64,000 bases of DNA, from positions 310,001-374,000 of the forward strand of contig NZ_OZ245754.1 of assembly GCF_965227365.1 (NCBI RefSeq), read 5' to 3'. Position numbers and translations under genes: made by a program. The notes under the pieces are model-generated. The model did no database searches. It was not told the origin of the DNA and was given only the letters and a program-made list of their open reading frames with translations. Below are positions 7,725-15,834 of the stretch, one piece after another. Each line of letters starts with the position of its first letter. Position 1 is the stretch's first letter. Source of the DNA: Hwanghaeella sp965227365 (GTDB lineage Bacteria; Pseudomonadota; Alphaproteobacteria; UBA8366; Aestuariispiraceae).

Positions 7725-9313
7725 CCAAGAACGGCGCTGGTCACTTCGATGATGGTCGGGCCGCCGGCGTCCAGCGCCCCGGCGCAAGCGCGTTCCAGGG
7801 ACCTTAGATCGCTGGGCCGTGCGTAAGCGCAGCCGTAGGATTGCGCGAGCAGTCCGAAATCCGGGTTGATCTGTTCGACCGCGACCGGCGTGAATTCGGC
7901 GTCGATCATACCCTGGCGGATTTCCCCCAACGCATTGTTGTTCCAAAGAATGATCGGTAGCGGCAGTTTGTGTTCCACCGCCGTCGCCAATTCGTTGTGG
8001 GTGAATTGAAACCCGTAGTCGCCGGCCAGGACGGCCACCGGTTTTCCGGGGCGGCCGAAACAGGCACCGATCCCTGCCGGCAGGGCATATCCCAGCGTGC
8101 CGAAACCGACCGGATGCAGCCACAGCCGCGGCTCGCTGACCGGGAAGACCTCGTTCCCGCTATAGGCGATGCGGGTCATGTCGGTGGCGATGGCGGTGTC
8201 TTCGGGCAGGGCGCGGCGAATTGCGTCCAGGACCACGCGGTGGCGCGCCCTGGCAGCCGTATCCCGTTCGCGGAAGGCCGCTTGGAGAGCAGCGAGGTCA
8301 TGGTGTGCGCCCCGACGGCCGCTATCGATCAACAGGGCCGGCAAGGCTTCGTTGATCGCGGCAACGGTCTTGCGGGCATCGGCCCGGATCGGCAGGCCGG
8401 CGCCGTAATCGTCCGCCAGTTCCGCAGGGTCCAGGTCGATCCGGATGATGAAGCCGGGCAGGTCGATTTCGCCGTCCCAGAAATCCGGTGAGGCGAATTC
8501 GGTTCCCACGGCAAGCACCACATCCGCCCCGGCGGCAAGCGCCCGAACGTCTGGATCCGCGATCATGGATCCGGCGAACAGCGGGTGACCGCTAGAAACG
8601 ACGCCCTTGCCCGAAATGGTGGTGATGACGGGCGCACCGAGTGCTTCGGCCAAAGCGGTTACTTCCGCCGCCGCGCCGACCGAGCCGCCACCGACGATGA
8701 CCACCGGCGATTTCGCCGCGGCAAGGCGCCGTGCCGCCTCTTCCGTAGCATCCTTGTCGGGCGACAGAGAGGCCGGGGCGGGCTGTGCGTTCCAACTCTG
8801 CGGCACGGTTTCACCGAATACGTCGATCGGAACTTCGATATGGATCGGCCTTGGGCGGGCGGTTGCGAAATCGGCGAAGGCCTTGGCGACCAGCCCAGGG
8901 ATCGCATCCTGGCCGGGCGCCGTCGCGCTCCAGGCTGTGACGGTCGCGGTGGCGGCGCGCTGGTCTTTCATCTCGTGCAGACGGCCACGGCCCATGTTGA
9001 TATCGTCCCGCGCGAGAACGCCTGAGAAAACCAGCATGGGCACGGAATCAGAATAGGCCTGCCCCATCGGCGTCATCGCGTTCATGACCCCGGGGCCGGT
9101 GATCAGGAAACAGACGCCGGGTTTGCCGCTGACGCGGGCATAACCGTCTGCCATGAAGGCCGCGCCCTGTTCGTGTCGTACGAGAACGTGGCGTACAGGA
9201 GTCTGCGTCAGACCACGATAGAGTTCGATCGTGTGCACGCCGGGAATGCCGAAAATCGTGTCGACATCGTACTGCTCGAGCAAATGCACCAAGGCCTGGC
9301 CGACATTCTGCAT
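7721..9313 (-). CDS. ThDP-dependent decarboxylase, resembling 5-guanidino-2-oxopentanoate decarboxylase (AruI)
   Basis: A 530-residue thiamine-diphosphate enzyme. The opening (YDVDTIFGIPGVHTIELYRG) and VRHEQGAAFMADGYARV, with the activating Glu, match AruI-type enzymes of the arginine transaminase pathway, which decarboxylate 2-ketoarginine to 4-guanidinobutyraldehyde. The cofactor motif is GDYGFQFTHNELATAV followed by LWNNNALGEI, a GD-x(26)-NN pattern. No other arginine-transaminase genes are adjacent, so the substrate call is tentative; other 2-oxoacids are possible. It is not closely alike at the motifs to the ThDP enzyme at 2839-4503. A good GGGGGACGGGG precedes ATG 9313. Confidence 0.75.
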   Translation of the reverse strand: MQNVGQALVHLLEQYDVDTIFGIPGVHTIELYRGLTQTPVRHVLVRHEQGAAFMADGYARVSGKPGVCFLITGPGVMNAMTPMGQAYSDSVPMLVFSGVLARDDINMGRGRLHEMKDQRAATATVTAWSATAPGQDAIPGLVAKAFADFATARPRPIHIEVPIDVFGETVPQSWNAQPAPASLSPDKDATEEAARRLAAAKSPVVIVGGGSVGAAAEVTALAEALGAPVITTISGKGVVSSGHPLFAGSMIADPDVRALAAGADVVLAVGTEFASPDFWDGEIDLPGFIIRIDLDPAELADDYGAGLPIRADARKTVAAINEALPALLIDSGRRGAHHDLAALQAAFRERDTAARARHRVVLDAIRRALPEDTAIATDMTRIAYSGNEVFPVSEPRLWLHPVGFGTLGYALPAGIGACFGRPGKPVAVLAGDYGFQFTHNELATAVEHKLPLPIILWNNNALGEIRQGMIDAEFTPVAVEQINPDFGLLAQSYGCAYARPSDLRSLERACAGALDAGGPTIIEVTSAVLG

Positions 9314-9347
9314 GCCCCGTCCCCCTCAGAATCTAATGGTTACCGGT

Positions 9348-10388
9348 CTATTCGTCGGAACCGCCGCGGCGCCGACGGCGTTCTCGTCGCTTCGGGCCGT
9401 CGCCCGCCTCGCGTTTGGCGATTTCCTCTTCGTTCAGATAGGTCGACGGCCCCAGAAGCCGGATCACCTCCAACGGCGTCGGAATGCTCTTGGGCTCATA
9501 ACCTTTCAGGGACTCGACGATCGCTTTCATCACCTCGCCGTCGGAACCGCAGCAGCCGCCGATGATCCTGGCACCCGCGTCGCGCGCCAGCCGCGCATAG
9601 TCGGCCATCAGTTCCGGTGTGCCGGTATAGGTGAATTCGCCGTTCTTGAATTCCGGCACGCCGCAATTCGCCTTTGCGACGATGATGGTTTCCGGATCGG
9701 CGATCTTGCCGATGGCGGCGACGGAAACGACGTTCTCCGTCGCACCCAAACCACAATTTGCCCCTATGGCGAGCGGGTGATGCGGGCGCGAATGGATGTG
9801 CGCATAGGCTTCTTCCGGGGTGACGCCCATCATCGTTCGCCCGGCGGTATCGAAGGTCATTGTCGCGACGACCTGCAGGCCGGTCGTCTGCGCGCCTTCG
9901 ATGGCGGCATCGACTTCCTCTCGCGAGGACATGGTTTCCACCCACAGGAAATCCGCGCCGCCATCGGCCAGGCCCCGGGCCTGTTCAGCGAAGGCCTCGA
10001 CTGCCTCTTCATGCGTCAGCGCGCCGTTCGGTACCAGCAGTTCTCCGGTCGGGCCCATCGATCCGCCCACGAAGACGGGACGATCGGCCTTGTCGGCGAC
10101 AAGGCGCGCGATTTCCGCGGCGGCCTTGGCCAGTTCATAGGCACGGTCCTGTGCCTGATGAAGTTTCAGACGATAGGCGTTGCCGCCGAAACTGTTCGTC
10201 AGGATCAGGTCACAGCCCGCATCGACGAATTCCTGATGGACGCTGGCGATGCGTTCCGGGTGTTCTACATTCCAAAGTTCCGGCGGATAGCCGGTTTCCA
10301 GCCCGCGCTTGAACAGGTTGGTGCCCATCGCGCCGTCGGCGACCAGATAGCCGCGTTCGCCCAGCAGTTTCAGGAAAGCGTCCGACAT
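9348..10388 (-). CDS. Homocysteine (betaine-homocysteine type) S-methyltransferase
   Basis: A 346-residue member of the homocysteine S-methyltransferase family. The Zn-binding cysteines are in GANCG and in IIGGCCGS near the C-terminus, and the N-terminal VADGAMGTNLFKRG is typical of the stand-alone alphaproteobacterial enzymes that use betaine or a similar methyl donor to make methionine. The last 20 residues are highly basic (KRRERRRRRGG), outside the barrel and unusual. It follows the MetY gene by 47 bases on the same strand, giving a methionine-synthesis pair: sulfhydrylation to homocysteine, then methylation. Confidence 0.85.
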   Translation of the reverse strand: MSDAFLKLLGERGYLVADGAMGTNLFKRGLETGYPPELWNVEHPERIASVHQEFVDAGCDLILTNSFGGNAYRLKLHQAQDRAYELAKAAAEIARLVADKADRPVFVGGSMGPTGELLVPNGALTHEEAVEAFAEQARGLADGGADFLWVETMSSREEVDAAIEGAQTTGLQVVATMTFDTAGRTMMGVTPEEAYAHIHSRPHHPLAIGANCGLGATENVVSVAAIGKIADPETIIVAKANCGVPEFKNGEFTYTGTPELMADYARLARDAGARIIGGCCGSDGEVMKAIVESLKGYEPKSIPTPLEVIRLLGPSTYLNEEEIAKREAGDGPKRRERRRRRGGSDE

Positions 10389-10435
10389 CGATGCGGTCCT
10401 TTTCGTTCCAGATTTCTCTATAACCAGCGGCGCGG

Positions 10436-11722
10436 CTAGCCTGCCTTGGCCAGGCCCTGTTCAAGATCCGCCAGAATATCCTCCGCCGTTTCCAGGCCTA
10501 TGGAAAGGCGGATCACTTCCGGCCCGGCCCCGGCGGCGTCCAACTGTTCCGGCGTCAACTGATTGTGGGTCGTCGACGCGGGATGGATGATCAGAGACTT
10601 GGCGTCCCCGATATTCGCGAGATGGCTGAACAGTTCCACGGAATCCACCAAATTCACGCCCGCGCCGAAACCGCCCTTCAGACCGAAGGTGAAAACGGCG
10701 CCGGCGCCGTGCGGTAGATATTTCTGGGCCAGGCCGTGATACTTGCTGGATTTCAGTCCGGCATAACTCACCCAATCGACGGCCGGGTGGTTTTCCAGGT
10801 ATTCCGCGACTTTCAGCGCATTCTGGCTGTGCCGTTCCATGCGCAGCGGCAGCGTCTCAATCCCCAACAGCGTGACCCAGGCATTGAAGGGTTGTTGCGT
10901 GCAACCCAGGTCCCGCAGCGCGACCGCGTGGCCAAACATTGTATAGGCGAGGTTGCCGAAGGTCTCATAGAAGGTCAGGCCGTGATATTCCGGTGCCGGT
11001 TGCGAAAGGCTGGGAAACTTGTCACTGGCGGTCCAGTCGAAAGTCCCTTTCTCGACGACCATGCCACCGACCGAGGTGCCGTTGCCGGACAGGAACTTGG
11101 TCGTAGAATGGACGACGATATCCGCTCCCCAGTCGAAGGGCCGCAGGAGGAAGGGGGAAGCCAAAGTATTGTCGACGATTAGCGGTATACCCGCTTCGTG
11201 GGCGATCTCGGCAACCGGTTCCAGGTCGACGACCACCCCGCCCGGATTGGCCAGCCCTTCGCAGAAGATCGCTCTGGTCTCGGGCGTCAGCGCGGCCTTG
11301 AAATTCTCCGGGTTGTCCGGGTCCACGAATGTGGTCGACCAGTCGAACCGCTTGAAGGTATGGGCCATCTGATTGATCGACCCGCCATACAGCTTGTTCG
11401 AGGCGACGACATGCGCACCCGGCCCCATCAGCGGATACAGCGCCAGGATCTGCGCCGCATGGCCGGACGACGTGGCCGTGCCGCCGATCCCGCCTTCCAG
11501 TGCCGCGACGCGCTCTTCGAGCACGGCGACGGTCGGGTTGGTCAGGCGGGAATAGATGAAACCCGGCTCCTGCAGGTTGAAGAGCGAGGCAGCGTGTTCC
11601 GCGTCGTCGAACACGTAGGACGATGTCTGATAGATCGGCGTCGCTCGTGCGCCGGTCGCCGAATCGGGCGCCGCGCCGGCATGCAGTGCCAAGGTGTCGA
11701 AGCCCGGTTTCCGCTCGGTCAT
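10436..11722 (-). CDS. metY: O-acetylhomoserine sulfhydrylase (O-acetylhomoserine aminocarboxypropyltransferase)
   Basis: A 428-residue Cys/Met-metabolism PLP enzyme. The cofactor Lys is in HSTTKFLSGNGTSVGG, and the aromatic stacking and active-site residues are in YQTSSYVFDD and IYSRLTNPT. The length and the start, FDTLALHAGA, are typical of MetY, which makes homocysteine from O-acetylhomoserine and sulfide. O-succinylhomoserine enzymes are usually shorter, which favours MetY over MetZ. A GGAGGGG-rich leader precedes ATG 11722. The 220-base leader was searched by eye for a SAM riboswitch and none was recognised. Confidence 0.88.
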   Translation of the reverse strand: MTERKPGFDTLALHAGAAPDSATGARATPIYQTSSYVFDDAEHAASLFNLQEPGFIYSRLTNPTVAVLEERVAALEGGIGGTATSSGHAAQILALYPLMGPGAHVVASNKLYGGSINQMAHTFKRFDWSTTFVDPDNPENFKAALTPETRAIFCEGLANPGGVVVDLEPVAEIAHEAGIPLIVDNTLASPFLLRPFDWGADIVVHSTTKFLSGNGTSVGGMVVEKGTFDWTASDKFPSLSQPAPEYHGLTFYETFGNLAYTMFGHAVALRDLGCTQQPFNAWVTLLGIETLPLRMERHSQNALKVAEYLENHPAVDWVSYAGLKSSKYHGLAQKYLPHGAGAVFTFGLKGGFGAGVNLVDSVELFSHLANIGDAKSLIIHPASTTHNQLTPEQLDAAGAGPEVIRLSIGLETAEDILADLEQGLAKAG

Positions 11723-11943
11723 GTCTCTCGTCCCCTCCCAACTCTTCCCGGTAACCGCCTGGATGGCTGTCCGCCCGCGGTCCGTATCGCCCGGATGTAG
11801 CGGATTTGGGGGGCGTGTGCCAAGCGCAGTGAGGTCTTCCTGTGGAAGGACAGGTGAACCGGCGGCCGGTTGTACGGCGTGCGCGGGGCGTTATATAGGT
11901 GGATCACTAGGGAAGACCTGTCGAATTTCTTGGGAAGGCAGCA

Positions 11944-12420
11944 ATGGCGGATGCCCTCTACAACGACCGCATCTTGGACTTGGCCGGCAGCCTGAATAAA
12001 CAGGACCGGCTGGACGACCCCGATGCCAGCGTCACCGTCACCAGTGCGCTTTGCGGCAGCCGGGTGAAGGTCGACTTGAAGATGAAGGACGGTGTTGTCA
12101 GTGATTACGGCCAGGAAGTGCGCGCCTGCGCGCTCGGCCAGTCCTCCGCCGCCCTGATGAAACAGGTCGTCGTCGGCCAGACGCCGGAGCAGATCGCCAA
12201 GGCCGCCCGCGAAATGCGGGCGATGCTGAAAGAAAATGGCAACCCGCCTTCGGGGCCCTGGTCGGTCTACGAGGTCTTGATCCCGGCGCGCGACCACCGC
12301 TCCCGCCATGCCTCCATCCTGTTACCCTTCGACGGTGTGGAAAAAGCCATAGCAGAAATCCGCAAGAGCGATCCGGCGAAGGCGGGCGGGTCAGAGGACG
12401 CCGCCGCGCAACCGGCCTGA
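11944..12420 (+). CDS. IscU/NifU-N-like iron-sulfur scaffold family protein lacking the third cysteine
   Basis: A 158-residue protein of the IscU/SufU fold. Two of the three cluster-ligand cysteines are visible: Cys37 in SALCGSRV and Cys62 in VRACALGQSSA. At the third site (HCS in IscU) the sequence reads SRHASILLPF, so the Cys is Ala. The C-terminal tail (SDPAKAGGSEDAAAQPA) is low complexity. It may be a transfer or carrier variant rather than a classical scaffold. Its stop overlaps the yidD start by one base, so the two are translationally coupled. Confidence 0.8.
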   Translation: MADALYNDRILDLAGSLNKQDRLDDPDASVTVTSALCGSRVKVDLKMKDGVVSDYGQEVRACALGQSSAALMKQVVVGQTPEQIAKAAREMRAMLKENGNPPSGPWSVYEVLIPARDHRSRHASILLPFDGVEKAIAEIRKSDPAKAGGSEDAAAQPA

Positions 12421-12686
12421 TGGCCACTTCCGAAAATAGTGGATCGAAGGATAGATCGCCGGCCGTGCGGGCGGCAATCTGGTTGGTTCTCCTGCCGATC
12501 AAGTTCTATCGCTACGTCATCTCCCCGATGCTTGGGCCCAGATGCCGCTTTGCCCCGACCTGTTCGGAATACGCGGTGGAAGCTATTACAAAACACGGGC
12601 TTTTGAAGGGAGGTTTGCTGTCGTTGCGCCGGATTTTCAGATGCCATCCCTGGGGTGGATCGGGGTACGATCCGGTACCCGATTGA
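12420..12686 (+). CDS. yidD: Membrane protein insertion efficiency factor YidD
   Basis: An 88-residue protein with the full YidD signature: an N-terminal amphipathic or hydrophobic helix (IWLVLLPIKFYRYVISP), then CRFAPTCSEYAVEAI and the closing RIFRCHPWGGSGYDPVP. YidD helps YidC-dependent insertion of inner-membrane proteins. Unusually it is not next to rnpA/yidC here but coupled to an IscU-like gene (TGATG overlap), an arrangement I believe is common in alphaproteobacteria. The N-terminal 14 residues before the helix are polar. Confidence 0.93.
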   Translation: MATSENSGSKDRSPAVRAAIWLVLLPIKFYRYVISPMLGPRCRFAPTCSEYAVEAITKHGLLKGGLLSLRRIFRCHPWGGSGYDPVPD

Positions 12687-12879
12687 TCTCTATGACGGTT
12701 TCAAATTCAAATTTCTCTATATTTTACAATCGTTAACAATCGCAGCACCCATTGACCTGCCCCAGGTTGAAAGGGGTCAAAAATCTGTGCAAATCTCTCT
12801 TAGAGGTATAGGGGTGCCGCAAGGTGATTTTCCCGGCGGCACAACCTCTCTGTTCACCGAAACGTAAGGGGAAGTCTTG

Positions 12880-13461
12880 ATGCGTGGATTGTTTGGTTTG
12901 TTCTTGGTCGTTTTCTGCATGGCGACCGTCAACGCGAATGCCACGCCGTTTCGCCTGGATTACGTGAAGACGCAGGATGGCGCCTTCTTCGACTATGATT
13001 TCCGGTTGATCTTCGACAACAACGACGGAAGTTTCTTCTCCGGATTCCAGATCGACGAGCTGGTTGTGGGTGACACACTGCTCGGCGCATCGCCGTTTAC
13101 CGAAGGGGCTTCCTTTTTCACCGTCTTGCCGCCGGGCGCAGGGGCCACCCGGGTTACCGGGTTCCACAATGGCCCGACGATTGGCTTCGTCGACGGGTCC
13201 GTCATCGGGACTTTCCTGTCATTTGCCTCGGTTGGTGATTTCGTGTCTTTCAGTGGCCGGTCCAGTGCAAATGTTGCGGATGGCGACTTACTTTGGACCT
13301 ATCTGCAAGGCGATTTGGCGAGTGGAGATACTGAGGTGGCGAACAGGGTGACAGGGTTCGGCGTCAGTACCGTTCCGGTTCCCGCGGCTTTTCCGTTATT
13401 GTTCGCCGCGCTTGCCGCCCTTGGTCTGTTTTCCCGATGGCGTGGAAAGCGGGCATTCTAA
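12880..13461 (+). CDS. Small exported protein with VPLPA-like sorting tail
   Basis: A 193-residue protein with a signal peptide (MRGLFGLFLVVFCMATVNA) and a C-terminal sorting tail: VPVPAAFPL, a hydrophobic helix, then RWRGKR. This is a VPLPA-type PEP-CTERM variant with Val for Leu at position 3 of the motif. The middle is beta-rich with many aromatic and Asp/Gly residues (DYDFRLIFDNNDGSFFSGF) and has no recognised domain. AAGGGGAAG precedes ATG 12880. With the gene at 1703 it makes two exosortase substrates in this window; their middle regions do not look related. Confidence 0.7.
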   Translation: MRGLFGLFLVVFCMATVNANATPFRLDYVKTQDGAFFDYDFRLIFDNNDGSFFSGFQIDELVVGDTLLGASPFTEGASFFTVLPPGAGATRVTGFHNGPTIGFVDGSVIGTFLSFASVGDFVSFSGRSSANVADGDLLWTYLQGDLASGDTEVANRVTGFGVSTVPVPAAFPLLFAALAALGLFSRWRGKRAF

Positions 13462-13493
13462 TTCCGTGTTGTGTGTAAGTTCGGTGAGGCAGG

Positions 13494-14345
13494 TCAATCT
13501 CCGTTCAGCGCCCAATCATACGCATAGTCGAAGTCCTCGACCTGTTCGATTGCCTTGGCCAGCGCCGGATCGGCATAAAGCATGAGATGGGCGCGGATGG
13601 TGTTTTCGCTGCCGCCGAAATCCTCTGAAAACCAATCATAGATTTTTGAGACCGTCGCGGTTTCACCCTCGATGGTCACGCCGCGCGGATGGTTGACATA
13701 GGCACGGGCGGCCTCGGTCTTGATCTCGTCCAGCGTGCCGGCGGTGACGGCCACCGGCAGCAGGTTTGGGCAGCCGATGGAGGCGCAGTTGACCACGTAA
13801 TGTGTGCGCGGATCCTGCCAGATCGGGCGCAGGATGCGATGTTCGATATCGTCGAGGGAGACGCCGTGTCCCTCGATCTCCACCAGGTCCTTCCCCCATG
13901 GACCGTCGGAGAAGAGGCCGGAGATATCGATGTCGCGAATGCTCTTCACCGGATAGTGGTCCAGGATCACATCGACAGTGAGCGCGTTATAGAGGTTGAC
14001 CCAATAGGCCTCCTGCTCGGCGCGGTTATAGGTCGTGATTGTGAGGCCGGAGAGACGCGCGATATAGGCTTTCAGAATGGCGTGGTCCTGGTCACTCACC
14101 TGGCCATAAGGAATGCGATTCACGCCGGTCTGGTCGGGATAGACGTACTTGCCGAGGAACTGATCCCAGGCGCCGTGCTCGATCGTTGCCGTGGATGTTT
14201 CGTCATGCTTGGCCCAGATATCCCAAAGCTTAGCGCTTTTCGCGGTGGCGGTTGTGGCGCCGATGAGCGGCAAGAGAAGGGCAAGACAGAGGACGGCAAT
14301 AAGGTGCTTACCTCCGCATGCCGTATTTTCGATCGATCCTGCCAC
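13494..14345 (-). CDS. DUF547 domain exported protein
   Basis: A 283-residue protein with a signal peptide (HLIAVLCLALLLPLIGATT) and a DUF547 domain. Family motifs seen are EAYWVNLYNALTVDVIL, SIRDIDISGLFSDGPWGK, THYVVNCASIGCPNL and YDWFSEDF. The Asn/Cys-rich NCASIGCPNL suggests a thiol-protease-like or transglutaminase-like fold, but no activity is established that I can cite. I chose GTG 14345 because GGAGGA stands 7 bases ahead and the signal peptide then begins properly; the open frame extends further upstream without a good start. It diverges from the glycosyltransferase pair. Confidence 0.8.
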   Translation of the reverse strand: MAGSIENTACGGKHLIAVLCLALLLPLIGATTATAKSAKLWDIWAKHDETSTATIEHGAWDQFLGKYVYPDQTGVNRIPYGQVSDQDHAILKAYIARLSGLTITTYNRAEQEAYWVNLYNALTVDVILDHYPVKSIRDIDISGLFSDGPWGKDLVEIEGHGVSLDDIEHRILRPIWQDPRTHYVVNCASIGCPNLLPVAVTAGTLDEIKTEAARAYVNHPRGVTIEGETATVSKIYDWFSEDFGGSENTIRAHLMLYADPALAKAIEQVEDFDYAYDWALNGD

Positions 14346-14513
14346 AATCAAATCCTCCGAAATTGTCCTTACCGCATTCCAGTTGGATATACGAGCGCGG
14401 GAGGGCCTGTCCCAGAACCGGGTTGCACACGAAACGATCAGGATTACGTGACCGGTGGCCGGTTTGGCCGTCCCGCCCTTGCGGCGGCTTGGAAAACTGC
14501 CTAGGCCGGAAGC

Positions 14514-15230
14514 ATGTCTTCTATCGACCAATCTGCTCTGCGTCTGCAGGTGATCATGCTTACCTTGAACGCGGCCGGCACCCTATCGGCTGCGGTAGCG
14601 CCCCTGCGCGCATCCGGGCTCGATATGGACGTGGATATCCTGATCTGCGACGGTGGTTCGGCGGACGGGACGGTCCGGTTGGCGGAAGAAATGGGCTTGT
14701 GTGTCCTGAGATCAGAGAAGGGACGCGGGCTGCAACTTTCCAAGGGCGCGGAAGAGGCACTTTCCGGAGACGACCCCGACCTGATGTTATTCCTGCATGC
14801 GGATAGCTTTCTTCAACCAGGCTGGGACAAGGCGGTGCGCGATTTCGCGGACCGGACCGACAGAAACGAGAAGGCCGGCTATTTCCGGTTCACGCTAGAC
14901 GACGGTGCGGCGTCGGCCGCGCGTTTGGAAAGCATGGTGGCTTGGCGCTGCCGGCAATTCGGCCTGCCTTATGGGGACCAGGGGCTGTTGCTGACACCCG
15001 CGCTTTACCGCAAGGTCGGGGGGTATCGAGCCATTCCATTGATGGAGGACGTGGATATCGTCCGGCGGATCGGTCGCAGTAACATGATGCCGTTGGATGC
15101 CGCTGTCGTGACCTCCGCCGCGCGGTACAGGCGGTCCGGCTATCTGCGGCGGTCCGTGCGCAATCTGATTTGCCTATCGCTATATTTCCTGGGCCTGCCG
15201 CCTCGGATTATCGCGAAGCTCTATGGGTGA
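14514..15230 (+). CDS. GT2-like glycosyltransferase, rSAM/selenodomain-associated transferase 2 type (TIGR04283-like)
   Basis: A 238-residue GT-A fold transferase. The nucleotide-binding start is VIMLTLNAAGTL, the metal-binding acidic stretch includes DILICDGGSADGT and LMLFLHADS, and the later acceptor region is YGDQGLLLTPALYRKVGGY with PLMEDVD. The pattern matches the family annotated as arsenosugar or rSAM/selenodomain-associated transferase 2. Its 3' end overlaps the next gene by 8 bases. No radical-SAM selenodomain protein lies in the window, so the product is unknown. Confidence 0.75.
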   Translation: MSSIDQSALRLQVIMLTLNAAGTLSAAVAPLRASGLDMDVDILICDGGSADGTVRLAEEMGLCVLRSEKGRGLQLSKGAEEALSGDDPDLMLFLHADSFLQPGWDKAVRDFADRTDRNEKAGYFRFTLDDGAASAARLESMVAWRCRQFGLPYGDQGLLLTPALYRKVGGYRAIPLMEDVDIVRRIGRSNMMPLDAAVVTSAARYRRSGYLRRSVRNLICLSLYFLGLPPRIIAKLYG

Positions 15231-15834
15231 AGGGATGAAGCCGACGGTCCTGATTTTTGCGAAACAGCCTCGGCTTGGCCGTGTGAAAAGTCGACTGGCG
15301 CGGGATATTGGCGCGGGGCCGGCGCTTCGCTTCTATCGCGGAAATCTCAACCGGTTGCATCGGCAATGTTCTATGTCCGGCCGCTGGCGGGTGATCTGGT
15401 GCGTATCGCCCAACCGTGCGGTGCATGTTCGTCGTGATTGGCCGCAAGGGGTAAAGCTCAAAGCCCAAGGTAGAGGCGATCTGGGTCAGAGGATGGCGCG
15501 CGCGCTGCGTGCCGCGCCGCCTGGGCCGGTAGTGCTCATCGGCTCGGACATCCCTGGCATCGACGGTACGGTCCTGCGACAGGCGGTTTCGCTGCTCGGC
15601 CGGCAGGACGCGGTCTTCGGTCCGGCGGAGGATGGCGGTTATTGGCTCGTTGGGTTCAAGCGCGTGCGCGCGGTGCCTTATGGCTTGTTCCGCGGCGTGC
15701 GCTGGTCGGGTCCCCACGCATTGGGTGACACCATCGCGACACTGCCGCCTGGAATGCGGGTCGCATTTGCACCTGTCCTGCCGGACGTGGATGACGGTCC
15801 GTCCTACACGGCATGGAAGGAGGGGCTGCGATGA
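15223..15834 (+). CDS. DUF2064 transferase, rSAM/selenodomain-associated transferase 1 type (TIGR04282-like)
   Basis: A 203-residue nucleotidyl- or glycosyltransferase-like protein. It has KQPRLGRVKSRLARDIG at the N-terminus, a sugar-nucleotide pyrophosphorylase-like signature, then VVLIGSDIPGIDG and VFGPAEDGGYWLVG, all typical of the DUF2064 family. It overlaps the upstream GT2 gene and ends in an ATGA overlap with the kinase gene, so the three are tightly coupled. Start ATG 15223 is preferred; ATG 15235 follows in frame. Confidence 0.75.
   Translation: MGEGMKPTVLIFAKQPRLGRVKSRLARDIGAGPALRFYRGNLNRLHRQCSMSGRWRVIWCVSPNRAVHVRRDWPQGVKLKAQGRGDLGQRMARALRAAPPGPVVLIGSDIPGIDGTVLRQAVSLLGRQDAVFGPAEDGGYWLVGFKRVRAVPYGLFRGVRWSGPHALGDTIATLPPGMRVAFAPVLPDVDDGPSYTAWKEGLR

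Noticed and set aside
11723..11943. Possible SAM riboswitch in the metY leader
   Set aside because: I compared it by eye with what I remember of SAM-II and found no matching core. A covariance-model search would settle it.
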